A DNA stretch of 64,000 bases from Xylaria sp. FL1777 (GCA_022578965.1 MU400612.1:62001-126000), one strand, 5' to 3'; shown: positions 1 through 13,516, counted from the first letter of the stretch. Made by a program: numbers and translations. Notes: generated from the sequence alone by a model not told the origin.

Positions 1-2881
1 AAGTGTAAAAGACTTGCTCTGGATGTCTACATGCGACGTGTCACTGGCGCGACTCGCCAAATGGCCATAGAATCACGGAACCATCGGGTTACTCGGCGAC
101 AATGACCTGGTTCTGAGAATAGAACCTAAGATTTTGAGTACGGAGATTCTCATATTCCGCTTCCGCCTCTAGACACCTTGGTAGAAAAACGATAGTAACC
201 CCTTGAAACGACCTTCACTATTCCTCTATCCCTTACCATAGAGTAGTTGCTGCGTCCCTTTATACGAGGTACGTGTAGTCGTACTGCTAAGACCCCCCTT
301 GTCACGCCTACTCAGGCATCTGTGTCGCCAGAGTCCCGAGATTCTTCCAAGAGATACTAGGGGAAGCCAGGCCATTATATGGTAAATACTAGACTATCGC
401 CACACCAAGGGGTCCCTTCTAACCCCCCTGCTCCCCTGGTCCCTGACACGCGTAGACGGATCTCATATGTAGGATTACATCCCAGTAATCGTCCTGAATT
501 TTCAGTTCACCTGGTCTCCTTTCCCTTGCCTCTCTTATCCTTCTTCCTTAATTTATTTGGACCCTGCTTTTCGCGAGAGGTCGAAGCGTGGGATCGCTGG
601 GCATGAGCAAACTGGACGTTCTCTACGTCCTTGTTCGAAAATTCGTATGGGTGTTTCTCTTTCTTCTTGCTCTTCTTATCCTTGCAAAAAAGAGGCGACA
701 TCTTGACTATTGTGGATGGGCACTGATGGAATTCGAGATCGAGTGTGACTTCTTAGTATGTATCTAGAATCCGTCGACAGTTTATAAGTGGAAATGAACT
801 TTCGTAAAGGCAGGTCTGAGAAAAGTAAAAGAAGAGTTAGGCGAGGGCTCCTTTGGACACTAAGTCATTTTATATCCGTACGCGATAGTACTACCTGGGT
901 ATAGCAAACTGTGACTATCTACTCCCTTACTAGATGTACATGTCACACTTAAGGAACAAGAACGAGTATGTGCGCGTGGTAGATTGTGACTAAGAGTAAT
1001 TCATATGCACCCTTATCGTCGATCGTAATTGCCTACATACCTGCCCTCGTGACCTCAGATACCGACGTCGTACCACCACAACCTCAATCTTCACGAAATA
1101 ACACGACTTTTGCCTGAGCACCACGGGGCATGTGTCCTCGAGGAATATCTTGTATATAAATGCCACCGCCGAAGCCATTAATCGGTTTATTTCAGGCGAC
1201 AAGTAAACATCCACCTAGGTAGTGGTTATAGTAGTAATTCTGTATATACAAATAGACAGCAAAGCCCCTCAGATACTATTGGGGAAAGCTCAAGAATCAT
1301 TTGGCCGCCTTATTGAATCCAAATCACTACTTGCCTAACAATAGATTGCTCTCCCTATTTAATATGACTCTATTACACCTGACACTTCATACCACTGATC
1401 CCATTACCAAACCCTTGACTAAACTGGTTACGAGCCACACACTCTCATTTTAGCGAACCCGAGGGCATCGATATCCTAGAGGCACTTAACTGGGACATCG
1501 TACTTCACTTCCACATCAACTTAGTAAGAACCGAAGTCCCTAAAGGAGAGGAGAAGTTATAGTATTTGACACGGGTCGTAAGGGCTGTGTGAAAACATAC
1601 ACTCATCGTTTCGCCTGATGATTGCCTGGGAAGAGTAAGGGACACCGCGGTCCTCAGACGAAGCTGTAAACAGATAAGGTGATAGACCTACAGTCTAGCT
1701 CACACCGAGACGTGCAATAAATTCAACGTTGTCGCAATAGACCAACACAGGGTTATATTCGCTAGACTCGTTCATTCGTTCGTTCGCGCTTAACAGTGTA
1801 TGGAACCCGACAAGTTTGTCTCCTAGTCGCAAAGTAATTGTATTCGCGATGCTACAAATTCTCTTGACCCAATAATATCATATCAGTTATAAGTAAACCG
1901 CCCACTCACGGAACTGCGCGACGTATAGACTACATGAAGGTAGTGCTCACAAAGGAGCAGATACTTTAGATTACAGTATACGTAAGGTTCGTTTTATTCA
2001 CCTTCTCAGTGCGAATGGAAAACACAATCCATCTCGACATCGAAGCGCTAAGGATCAACGAAATTCCTTAAAGCTCAGTGTCGCTATGATCTTTCCCGTT
2101 CTCATTTCCGGCATCCATTCCATAATCCTTGCGCAAACATACATCTCATCCTCAAGTTCCACTACCATCCACCGTAAACCACAGACCTAAGGACCATAGG
2201 AAAATATAGCGAAGAACTAATGCATAGTTCAGGGGATAGACTGCTAATATGTTGCCGATTAACAAAAGCTAACGATGTTTGAGTCATAAACTCGATTAGA
2301 ATACAATAGCAGCAAAGAAAATGAAAAGCATCCAAGCCAACGGACCAGCCAAAGCAAATAAAAAAAAAAAGGAAAGAGATAGAGAGCCCGTCAAAATAGT
2401 AATTGGGCGCTGTATGCGATTCGTGGATGTCCGACCAGATCATTTGTTTAGGAGACTTGCGAACGGCATTGCAGCATGACGAGGGGCATCTGGCCAGTTA
2501 CCGTAAAGATAGGTACCATTATCAAAGACTTCTTCTGTTTGTCGGGGTGCCAATACATGGACCGCGGCCGTATTATGCGTATTGGCCGAGGAGTTCTCGA
2601 TATGGCTGCCTTTGCCCTTTTCTCATTATCGTGCCGAAGAAACCCGGGGGGTGGTGGTGGTAGGAGTCCACGGCTGAAGAAAACCCAGTAGTTATTTATG
2701 TCTTTGGTAATGTAGAAGGTAAGGAGATCAACGGGAGCCGGCGGCTCGATATATCAAATGAAAGTGGTATCAAGTCGTAAGCCTTCAACGCCACGCGATA
2801 TCGAATAATGGAAAATAGTGAAATCGTTGTGTACATCGATCAGAAAGCCTCATGACGATCTCATGCCAGCATGAGTTCATT
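1..2881. other. Intergenic, no gene recognised
   Basis: I see no protein gene, tRNA or transposon here. Open frames are short and have no family resemblance. The longest (around 2403-2691, plus strand) ends in a G-rich run giving Gly/Trp and is probably chance. A poly(A) run lies near 2358-2370. The 3' untranslated region of the RasGAP gene probably occupies the last few hundred bases. Confidence 0.5.
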
Positions 2882-5431
2882 TTACCAACCTTTTTTCCGC
2901 GCGAATCGTTTGTTCAGTAGAGCCAAGACCTTCGTGACATTGAATTGAACATATTCGAGATCAAGGTCATCCTGGTTGTCTTTTTGCATTTCAAGGAGGT
3001 CGTCAAGCTTTAGATCAAGCTCAAGTAATCCCCGGTTGCGTCCTGTTATCATTAGTCATGGAATGGCCACAGATGGATTCAGGTGTCGTCTTACCTTTGT
3101 AGTGTAGAGAGATGACAAATGTACCTGGCAGGGGACTTGTGAAATTGAAGTAGATATTCGCTCTCCTATTGTCGGGAACATTGCTCTTCTGAATCACACC
3201 TTCTTTCTCCAACTGCTGATGTGTGAACTTGTAGGGCCCTAAGACTTGGTGCTTTTGCTGCTTTCGTCGTGTGCCTTCTGATTGGCTTCGTACGTTATGC
3301 AGATAGCTCTTGTAGGTCTCGAGTTGACCGACAAGGTACGCGTTGTGATCTCGAATTGTTTTATAGACTTCCTCAAGTTTCTGGGTTTCCTGATGAACGC
3401 CTTCCTTGAGTGACCCGAGGTGGGACAACTCCTGCTCAACTTCATCACGGAGGGAGCCGAATTGATCAGACTTGCTGATAGTCTCCATATCTTGAAGTTG
3501 GCTGAGTAGTTCTATTGCTCGGATGCCTTTGCGCACCATGACTGCATCATTACGGGATGTAGCAGCTGCATCAGCGATTTTTTCTAGGCGTAAGGGCTTG
3601 CGTGTAACAGCGGTGTGTTGAGGGAAGGATCGAATGATTTGGACGAAGATGTTTTTGGCCTCCAAAAAGAAAATTTCCTCTTGCGTGATATCCATATTTT
3701 GCGTCATGTTTTCAAATGTCTGCTCCCAGCGGCTAAAGAGAGGCAGATTAATAGCCCTGTTCTCCTTCCTCGGAACTTGTGCGGGAGCATGCCCTAGCTC
3801 CAACATAATCAGAGCTAGATGCGAGCGCTCATCCTTACAAAGTTCTCCACGGTGCTTCTCGATAAGACCATGCATTGCGTATATTTCGTTGAGTGTGATG
3901 GAAAGCTCCAGGTTATTCTTGGTGAGCGCCACATATTTGTCCATCTCCAAAGTTTCATAGAAATCTTGCACTTCACAAAGATCTAGCATGAACTTGTTTA
4001 CCCGGTCTTTATTTTGCTGAATAAATGGAGACAGCTTGGCCATGTACGGTTCCTTCGCATACGACGGCTTGTTGGCGAGGTTCTGTAGCATTTTAGCAAT
4101 GAGAGTCAACGTTCGTCGCGGCCTTTCAGCGGGCATCCCATCAATTAGCATATACGACTTGGGTGTGACGATCGCTGGGTTGATGAATCGAAGGAAGAAA
4201 AAGCCACCAATCAACGTGCATATAACTTGATCATTGGCTTCTGGGTATTTTCGCTTCGTCAAGCTCCGAATTTGCTTGCAGATCCACCGAATACCGTATG
4301 GCGCTTCGTCGAGTCCATCAATAATTGTTGTCAAGAAGCCATTCGCGATATCGGTCAACATGGTCAACCGCGGCTCGATGATGGCCTGCACTTGGAGATT
4401 GTCGGCAGCCTGTTCTCCAGTGATGCCCTTAGGTAATGATGCAGGTAGGCTGCCGGTGTCCTCCTCAATCTGTTGGCACATGCGCTCGTAAACCTTAAGT
4501 GGATTAATCTCTAAATCAAGGTCTTGCAATTCAATGAGGCTGTTGATCCTATCAGCTAGCACCGTTCGCAGGAAACTCTGGCCAGGTCCACGCCTAGTGT
4601 ATGTAGTCATCATTCGAGAAACGGGAGTGTTGGCGCGAAGAAGGGATGAGTATTCAGGGGTCGTATCGAACTGATATGTCAATACAGACTAAGCCTTAAT
4701 GTTAGAAGAGGCCGCCTAAGTGTTAGAGATAATCGTTGACTTGCCTGAAACATCGTCAAGAGCAAATGCTCTTCACGGCTTTCATACTGATTACCATAGA
4801 CAGTGAACATGACTGTTTGAAGTAGAGAATCAATCTCAGCCATCGATACGAGTCTGCACAGATGTGCGATGTGTTTGGGTTCGGTTTGCAACAAGAACAA
4901 CAGATTGCCATATTTCTGGGTTTTCTCATCGTTGGGAAACACTCCCTCTTCTAGTTCCAGCGCATCTTCGAGATGGCTAGCCACTTCATTTTGCTACGTC
5001 ACAATTAATACCCGTCACAGATCAAGGCATTATGATGTCTTACCTCCTCCAAAGCCATACGGTTTTGGATCAATAACGCAATGCGAGAGTCTAGATACCG
5101 CACATCTTTTTCAAGGACAAAGTTCTTCTTGGATTGCGAGGAAATCTTTGACTTCAAGTCCCTAAGTATTTTCTGCGCTGATTTGTTGTTAGGAAACGCC
5201 TGGTAATTATTCAGGATTGGCAGCCTCACCTTTGGCCAGTTCGTCGTCGATCTCAAGCTCCGTCTCATTTGCGGACATAGACATATATAATGCAGACATA
5301 GAATATCTCTTGCTCTGCCGCGCCGATCGTGTACCATCATAAGAGGACATTGTGTTTTGACGCGAGATGGGCTGGAAGGACGAAGAAGAAGCCGTGGAGG
5401 CCCTCGACGGAGTTTGTAGCATGACTGACAT
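2882..5431 (-). CDS. gap1: Ras GTPase-activating protein (Gap1/Sar1/GapA family)
   Basis: This protein stimulates GTP hydrolysis by Ras at the cell cortex and so switches Ras signalling off; family members act in polarity, mating and conidiation. I read five exons: 5431-5230, 5177-5044, 4993-4745, 4688-3095 and 3042-2882, giving 779 residues. The N-terminus is Ser/Thr-rich. The RasGAP domain spans about 150-430, with an arginine-finger context [10 protein letters not shown] (Arg213) and the structural motif FLRFINPAI (about 362-370). A RasGAP C-terminal domain fills about 560-770 and ends in [13 protein letters not shown], as in Pezizomycotina homologues. Intron 3 has a GC donor. The start at 5431 is the first in-frame ATG of the recognised exon. 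An extra upstream exon is possible, because an open minus-strand segment at about 5590-5820 contains TPTSRLSPLNRL but has no ATG. The family call is very secure; the N-terminus is less so. Confidence 0.95.
4689..4744 (-). other. Non-canonical GC-AG intron in the RasGAP gene
   Basis: This 56-nt intron is bounded by CAG|GCAAGT and GGCTTAG|TCT and carries CTAAC branch-like sites. The exons on either side join in phase 0 (MFQ-SVLTYQF), and the joined sequence matches the conserved RasGAP domain. No GT donor gives the correct junction. CAG|GCAAGT is the classical strong consensus of GC-AG introns. Confidence 0.85.
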
Positions 5432-6540
5432 GATTGGCAGTGAAATCTGTATTCTCGCCTGGGTATTTCCGGGATCTAAGATTAACAGCCGTCTGCCCTA
5501 TACAGTCACGCACAGAACCACAATCAGCGGAGTTTTCGTAGCCTTCGACCAAACTGTATATCAGAGTCGAACGCGATAATCTACTTGAATCGTGGTTGAA
5601 AAAACAATGCCTGATGGAAAGCACTGCTTCTGACGTGACGTAATAACGCGAACACAACGTTGGATGTCGAGACGATGCCGGCGATGAGCCGATTCAAGGG
5701 CGATAAACGAGACGTAGGTGTATATGCCTCAGGAGAACTTTTTCCTGGGTCGGGAGTGAGGAATGATTGGCGGCTTGGGTTCTCAAGGGTCGAGGTCGGC
5801 ACGAGCCAGCGAGCGCCACGAAGAGAACGTGGATAAACTGGAATGACTTGAATTGCCTAATGTCTTCTAGCGCGGCGGTTCACAGGAGACAAATGTCGTA
5901 GATATAGGCCGAGGGTAGCGAGAACAAATTACACAGCGAGTAATGAGGGCGTTACGTCTACGCAAAGACGACCCAGCCAGGCACTTAAGTGGTAACAAAT
6001 AACAGATAGAAGGGGTGCTGCGACGCTAGTAAAAAACTAAATGGTAACAATGCCGACTATACAATTGAATTGATGGCGCTCTCGACTCGGTGGCCGAATG
6101 GATGGTTCGTGTTCTGGGCCGAGGCCTGGATTCGAAGTCGTCGTTGGAAGAGGGGGAATATAAGAGGGGTTATAGTTTTGGTTAAGGTGTGCGTGCGCAA
6201 GCTCTAATTGTCGATGGTTCGGTTTTCTTTTGTCTATGATGGTCTTTCGATGTTGTCGTCGAATTCGTCTCTCCGTCGAGACACAAGACACAGGTCTCGC
6301 TCTCGCGGGCGGTGAAATGTCGCACGAGTTGAGTACCTGAAGGAGGCAGCTTTTGGATGGAGGGACTAAAACGGGGAAAGGGGAGGACAAGAACGAGAGA
6401 GAAACACGACGGATAAAATCGACAGGGTTCAAGGGGCATGGTGTGGGATGTGGGACAGGGCGAAAGAGAGACACGAGAGAGAGAGGGAGAGTCGGGCGCA
6501 ATGGTGGGCGGGTACATTGCGTATAGGTGGGTATGGAGGT
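5432..6540 (-). promoter_or_regulatory. RasGAP upstream region with pyrimidine-rich leader
   Basis: Read on the minus strand, 6350-6510 is rich in CT repeats (seen as GAGAGAGAGGGAGAG on the plus strand), which is typical of fungal core promoters and leaders. The long minus-strand frames at 6037-6517 are low-complexity Pro/Ser/Arg and I take them as leader, not protein. The segment 5590-5820 could hold a further 5' coding exon of the RasGAP gene. Confidence 0.4.
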
Positions 6541-9376
6541 TAAGCTAGAGACCTATACTACCTAGTACTGTACCTAGATTAGGTAGGTTATCACAGGTAC
6601 CGAGCATAACTGCATTCCAGCTAAATCTGTTCCCAGTTGCACTGCTTGCCCTCTAACAATACTGCTGTATCTACATACCTACCTACCTGTACACATACAG
6701 TACATTGCACATTGTAGCTACCTAAGTGCTTATATGTAGGCACTAAAACCAGCATTTCTGGGAAGTCACCATCCCATGTGTCTGTATGCTAGGCACCTTT
6801 TGTTACTAGTATGTAATACTTATGTGCCTATCTTTATTCTTTAGGTAGATATATGTTTTGCACGGCAGCAGGAAGCTTCCAATTATGATCATCTAATTAC
6901 AGGTACAGGAAAACATTGAAGGTTTGGAGAGTTGGGTCAAGTGCTATTAACAGGTGCCTAGGTACTTCCTTATACATATATAAGTCTATAGGTATCTCTC
7001 TTCAGGTACACTTCAAGCGTGGTTAAGTTTCTCTCTCTTGGAAAAGGAAATGTGTACAAGTCCAATCGGCCACCTCTAATTATGTTAATGAGCGGTCAGT
7101 CCAGATGATGCTGCATATCGATAGTAACCCGAGGAATAAGCAGGGTGCATATGATTTGAACTTTTTGTTATATAGGAAATACCAATAGTAAGTATCCGTA
7201 AACACCAGAGCAGTGTATTTTGAACGAGTGTAATGAAGTGCGTCTAGTGGGTTGCATTCCGGCTTGGATGGCTTGGATAGACCGGGGGCTGGATGGATCA
7301 AGATGGCGCAAAACCGGGTATTGATCGGGCGCATGCAATGGAAAATGGGACGATGGGGAACAAGCCAACCCGTTTCGGAGTCATCGAGAAGAATGAAATC
7401 AACTGGCTGAGGGGATTCGGGTGGAGGGATGTACTGTATCCCTCACAGATGGTTGCGGCGCACGCTGCGAGAGACGCTATACGTACTCAGGTACTGCTTC
7501 TTTTTCCAATACTACCTGCCACTCTGGTGCAGGCTGCAGGCGGTTGGGGCCAGCCAGTACTAGCCAGTACTGGTAGAGGGGTAGAGGGTAAAAGGAACGA
7601 AATCGAAGCATTCCAGAGTTGTTTAAAATGTTACGTATCTAATTCTCGAAACCCTTAGGTTTGGCTCAGTAAAGATTTGCCTGAAATAGTTAGTACTGTT
7701 TCTAGTATACCATGGTTGTGTGATTGCAAACATTGTTAAGTACCGACGAGTGCAGGTTTAATTTTGCTGGTATCTATTGAATGTTATCTCAACCACGCTT
7801 CTTTCTTCGTGTGTTGTGTGTATAGTACCTGTATATGTAAACCGAACCCAATAAGATCCTTATCATTTCGATTGTGTGCCTACCTTGTGTATATAACCTC
7901 AAGACGGGAAGTGAAAAGCATCCTGAAACAATGGCCCGCCGACAATGAGCATGATGTTGTTGATCAAGATATAAATAACTGTTGGCGTAGGCTGTATTCA
8001 CGGACATCCTCGGAACGCTTTTATTTCGCGGTTGGGCAAATTACGTGTATACGTTACAGGCTGGCGCGGACCCTCACGATTACCCAATACGAGTGGTACT
8101 AATTATCCTATGATCTGTATCGAAAGTTTAAATCGCCGTGCACGGTTTGCACTCTATCGAGAATGGCCGGTGTTGTCATGATTGTCATGAGGCGTTGACG
8201 ATCGCGCCACAAAGTTTCCAGGGCTCATATCAGACAACCATGCAGAAAGGGGCTAATACTATGTGATGTTATCGAGGTTAAGAGGGGCTCTACCGTCTGT
8301 CTAGTATACACTACTGCGTACACTAGATAGGCGGGGTTAATCCTAAGGTACTAGACTAGCAAACGTACCTACTCAGTAGGTACGTGTAAACTGTTGAAGA
8401 AATGCTTGCGTAACTACTACCGGTGTACTATTTGGATTTGTCTGAAGATGTATTAAGTCGGCTGCCGTTTAATCTACCCGTTACGACGCACCTAAAAGTT
8501 CAGCAAAGAATTATTCATGTCAGACAGTACACCATAGTAGCGCTCTGTATTACATAGCGCTATAGAGATCTTCATAGGAAATACTTCGCTAATTTTAAGT
8601 TGCTATACGAATTGTCGTCATGAGTCGTCCGGTAAGCTGCATTGCAAACTCACAAAACATTTAGCCCCCATCGGGCAACAATGGGAACAATTAAAGACAG
8701 CCGGCCCAATTACAGCTCTACACTGCAGAGTTTAATAGAGGTAAATGTCTTGAACCTCCCTACCCGAATATACTATGTACCTACACGTAATAACTTTGAG
8801 GAGCGGGACGAGTGGCCCTGGATGTCTGACAGGGGTAAAACCAGGGGTAAATCATGTGGGAGTGGATCCGAGCAGGTACACTGCAAAGTACCTGCCTAGG
8901 TACAGTAGGTAGACGCCTAACGTGATTCCATCCACACTGCTAGCATGTGCATTAGCGGTGAACTCAAAACCAAGCTGCAACAATGACTCTGTTTGGATGA
9001 CCCTGTAATCTCTCCAAATATCCCTGGTGTCCCAAAAGGGAAGCAATGGGCTGCGCTCGTCGACTGTTTAAGATGTTTTACATTAACTACTTACCTTATC
9101 TGGGTAGTATGCACTACTATTCGAATCACCTACGCAGTACCTAGGTATACCAGACCACAAACCACGACACCTTGGTTCAGACGACACAGCAGTTATAGTA
9201 CGGTACAGCAGCCCATCACATGCCCAGGTATCGTCAAGTTAGAGTCGGTAAAAGGTAAAACAAGGAATTAGATCACAACACCTACCTACCTACTCACCTG
9301 GACACTCACCAAATCATAAGCACCGGCAATCCCATAATATGATCTGCCGCAAACTTTGCCTTGCGCTGCGCTATAC
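6541..9376. other. Intergenic, no gene recognised
   Basis: This stretch is AT-leaning with many scattered TAGGTA/TACCTA words. It includes a TACCTAGGTA palindrome at 9138-9147 and a short direct repeat containing CCAGTACT near 7553-7572. Open frames are short and unconvincing. I recognise no tRNA or transposase. Confidence 0.45.
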
Positions 9377-9565
9377 TATCCCTTTAGCTGGCGTTTCAAC
9401 TGCAATACATAAAAAGTGGAATAACTGGACTTCTTACATAAGAAAATAATCCAATAATACAATTATCCGAGTATTTATTATCATTTCATTGGATTATTTG
9501 TTTATGCAAGCAGTCCGGTTATTCCACTTTTATGTATTGCAGTTGAAACGCCAGCTAAAGGGATA
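9377..9565. mobile_element. Foldback MITE, Tc1/mariner-like (185 bp plus TA)
   Basis: The two ends are inverted copies of each other. The left arm starts TCCCTTTAGCTGGCG at 9379 and the right arm ends CGCCAGCTAAAGGGA at 9563. The arms pair for roughly 70 bp with a few mismatches and one indel, leaving a short AT-rich centre. A TA dinucleotide sits at each end (9377-9378 and 9564-9565), the target duplication expected of Tc1/mariner elements. There is no coding capacity, so it would be mobilised in trans. Confidence 0.8.
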
Positions 9566-12500
9566 ACAGCGCATTCATTCACCTGCAGCTGTTTCGTTTC
9601 AATGTTCAGCTTCAATCGCGCATCTCTTGACCACCTGCTCCTCAGGCTTATCAGCCACCATTACCTCCCCTGTGCAGCTCAGCTGTACAGGCTGGGACTA
9701 GTTCCAAGGTCGATGGAAGTCAGATTTTGAAATTTCTAACCTTCCACTTCAAATTCTTGGATTGCAGTAGCTAACGCTGCAACCTAGAGCGGCCAGGCGA
9801 GCGACCCTCGGCCGCCTAACTGGGAATATTGGATCCTTGACTCGCCAGATGCGGAAGTCCCATTACATGTACGATATCTGTGCCTACAGTAAGTAAGTAC
9901 GTGTAAAGTATGCCTGTGCATACCGCCGACTGCGTACTTTTACCGCAGTACGCGTACACAACCTAGCCGTCGAAAATAATAAATAAATAAATAAATAAAA
10001 ATTGAGGGGCGCGCTACAAGAACAACATAAAATCGGTACATGTTTTCATGCAGGCAGTTGTCGCATGACATCGTATTTCTTGTCAGCCTCTGCATCTACA
10101 TGTCGTTCGACACTTCGTGTTCCAACGTCGACTCCGATATGGTAACGAGAGATAGCTGTCTATAGCATTGTTAGCGCCGACCTGGTTCGTGGTTCACGGC
10201 CGAGTGTTCGCTCTCGGTCAACCCTTGGTAAGACCACCAGCCGAGTCGTTGCACACAAATTCCGAAGTAGCATCCGGCACAGTCAGGGCGCATCGGCACC
10301 TACAATATGCACCAGCGCTGCTCCTTGCACGTGGGGGACTCACGTCGTCCCAGCCCAGATGCTGTTTCATCAGGTACATCTGTCGTGCCCAGTCTCCTAA
10401 TTATGGTCGGTTGCTTAGCGAATTCGTCTTCATCACTAGCCACAATATCACGCAGGCAGCGCTACACTGAGAGCACGCCATTCCATACCTCAAACCCAAT
10501 CATGGCAACTCGCTAGGCATAGCGAGGTGGATAAATCAATTCTTTACTGTTACGATCTCAACTGCGTACGTTCGCCTCATCGGGGCATGTCTAGTTGCGA
10601 GCCCCTAAAGAAATCACACCGTCGGTTATCAAGACGAATTGAATTGGATTTGGCCGTACAGCAATCTCGGTTGACTCGTCGTACATCACGACGCTCTTTT
10701 GGGGCTGATACCACCAACCCTGCGCCATTCCGTTTTTGTTCGGTCCCACGGCTACTCACCGTGTGACCCGGCGCATACTATACATATTAATAACCCAAGT
10801 ATCCGTAATGAGTCTATATCACTACCGAAATTCGGCGCACCTATTCTTTTAGCTTCGATGTGCCGTCAAGCGAGGTGGATGCTGAGCGGTAGGCATTCCG
10901 ACTCGCGAGTCGGCCGAAACGGGTCCCAGCAGTCTGGACTCGACTATCCACAACGCCTCATGCCGGCTTAGCGGCAAATTGCTGATGAGAGTCCGTGATG
11001 CATGAGCAGCAACGCGTTTCTGCATACCACTCCAGTGTAAGATCACGCCAATCACAGAGCTACATACAACGGACGATTCGTCACAGTAGCGACTAAATCT
11101 CAGACACAGCGCCTCGTTGTACAACCTGCCACAAAGTACAACAGTTCTCGCTCTATAACAAGACTGACGTTAATTTGACTAAGGAACGTACCTATCATTC
11201 GAGAGACGTACCATTTCACTACAATTCGCGGCCTGTTCTTAATGTTAGGATAGCTGAATCTAATACCACTAAAGAACTAGGTCGCAATGCGTACTATACT
11301 AGATAATTTGATAACAGAATTAGAAGCTATCAATCAGAGACTGGCGGCATAGTCCGATAATCTGAGGGTTTAATAGGTACAACAGGTTCTACACGCAGGC
11401 AGCGGTCTCCATGACAAACCCCAAGTGAAAGGTGACATTAATTAACCTCTTAGAGACCACCAGTTCAGATATCTCTTCACATCCACATCTTTATATCATC
11501 TTCCTCAATACTACTCATCAAATATACACAAATTTATCACCCAGTATATCGTCGCCTAACATCTTCTTCGAATAAACGAGAGTAGTATTGGGTTAGTACT
11601 ATAGAAGAAACTATAGAGAACATCATATACCCGTGTTTGATTGCTGTTTCTGGAAGGCTCAAGTTATGCTCGCATTCACATCCTAATCAAGGATAAAAAG
11701 ATGAGCTCATTTCGGGTAAATTAGTTAGGGGTGAATACAATACGTCATGTGTATTATCAGGCGCGAGCGAATGTCTGATTGCAATCATGTTCATGCCTGC
11801 GTTGATCGACAGGTGTAGGTAGGCGAGTCCACCTACAGCGTAGTATATACCCATCTATTCGCCTCGTAATCGCCCGCGTATCAAGGTAAGCATCGCTATT
11901 GAGTGGGGGGGATCGTCTTCCTGTCGCTGCCGATCTGTCATGTTTCTGTCGATTAAAGCCGTCCTTACTTGGCATATCAACGGTTTCCCAGGTATGGCAT
12001 GCATAATTATTAAAAATACCCGAGAATTCGTTTACTCTAGGCCTCGACTCTAGGCAATGCGCTATAATAAACAGTCAATGATGGGTAGAGATAGCGATAT
12101 ACTGCACGGGAAATTCCATAGATTGTGTCTTATATCACCCAATTCACCCAGGTAGCGATGTCTCCCTATGTAGACCCCTGACTCGTTAGCCAATGCTCTT
12201 TGTCAGACATGGTAGACAATAATTATTAGCCTTGTGACAAACCGGCTCTCCATAGACTCTTCTGTATCGTAGAATTAATGCCTGAAGGAATGAGTCAACA
12301 GTGCTAGATATTACACACTGATTCATGACCATAGATTGCATGTCGTTCTCAGACAAATTGGAGCATTTAAATAGCGATCATGCATTACACAATATTCCAA
12401 AAAAGACCAGACATAATCTAGGGGCCTTGTCCTTGTTAGTAAATTACATCGTATCGCATAATACACACATGGGCGAGAATTATGCCGCGTATTAATAGAT

Positions 12501-13511
12501 GGAGGGCATAAGCTTGAGATCTATGTACAAGGCTAGCCATGAGCCGTTGGATATTTAAGTGATAGTTCTCTTGAACTACGGGTGGTAGCTCTAGGTTATG
12601 CCCAACGCAGTCGTCGACTCGTAGCTGAATACCATTTGCGCTGGCTACTGGATATGCCTTAAGACTCGGGACTAACCTCCCCCAATAATATAGCACACCG
12701 CCGCGCATATTAGCATGCTCTGCTAGACACCATCTTGTCTTAGGGAACTCTCTCGCTAGTGAGAAGCAATGTGATGAATCTCGTAGACTCGGGGGGCGTT
12801 TAGTTTTGGTTCAATAACTGAAACTCTCATGCATTAGCATCACCCAATGCCCTTGTAGAATCAGCATCGGTTATCATGTTACCTGCTTTCTTCTTTCAGT
12901 CTTCTATCATGTGACAGAGAGATAAAACAGAGTATTTCGTAAATTGTAGCATAAATCTCATGAGTAGGTATCTCTAAACCTTTTGCACACCAGTTCTTAC
13001 TTACAATACACCCGTTCTAACATAAATGTTGGCAGTATGTAAAGGCGCGACATGCCTTCACAAACTCTTGCCTGCATGGATTTACCACTTTGTTGCGAAT
13101 CTATATAACTTCCTAACTGCTACCAAATTTCTTTATTTCAATTTATTGCTCCCTATATGGTCGTAATGATACCGCATCTTGAGCTACTGAGATATGAAGT
13201 AAAATCCTTCAAGATAATTTCATACATGGAAATACCAAAATAAATGCAAATTTCATTCAAGGCTCTCTACCTAGTTGCCAGTGCAAAGGAACAAAGAAGA
13301 AATTTAATATATTTTAATTACAATATATTTAAGAAAAGGACTAACTACGTGCAGCAACAAATTCTATAAACTCATTTACAATTAACCACGTCTTGTAATT
13401 AAGTTACAAGCTAGGAAAATGATTGAGACTCCTTGGAAAGCTCTTGAGAAGGAAAAAAGTATGGTACTTCAGTTGACTTGCAAAGGCTGTCAGGAAATGA
13501 AGAAAAATACC
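9566..13511. other. Intergenic, no gene recognised
   Basis: This is a long gene-free stretch of fairly even base composition. A short (AAAT)n tract lies at about 9978-9999. The open frames at 10168-11124 overlap one another on both strands, with no family resemblance or compatible splice sites. The interval 13240-13400 is strongly AT-rich. I see no transposase relic. Confidence 0.4.
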
Positions 13512-13516
13512 AAAAA
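13512..13516 (-). terminator. Pol III terminator of tRNA-Val
   Basis: On the minus strand a run of five T residues begins 16 nt after the last base of the tRNA. This is the standard RNA polymerase III stop signal. Confidence 0.75.

Noticed and set aside
6084..6140. tRNA-like string GGTGGCCGAATGG with GGATTCGAAGTC
   Set aside because: It has D- and T-loop-like words, but the ends do not form an acceptor stem and no anticodon arm is present.
6037..6517. Two long overlapping minus-strand frames, Pro/Ser/Arg-rich
   Set aside because: Low-complexity CT-rich sequence just upstream of the RasGAP gene. It reads like leader/promoter and shows no conserved pattern.
10168..11124. Cluster of overlapping short frames on both strands
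   Set aside because: No family resemblance, no consistent splice sites, and frames overlap on opposite strands as expected by chance.
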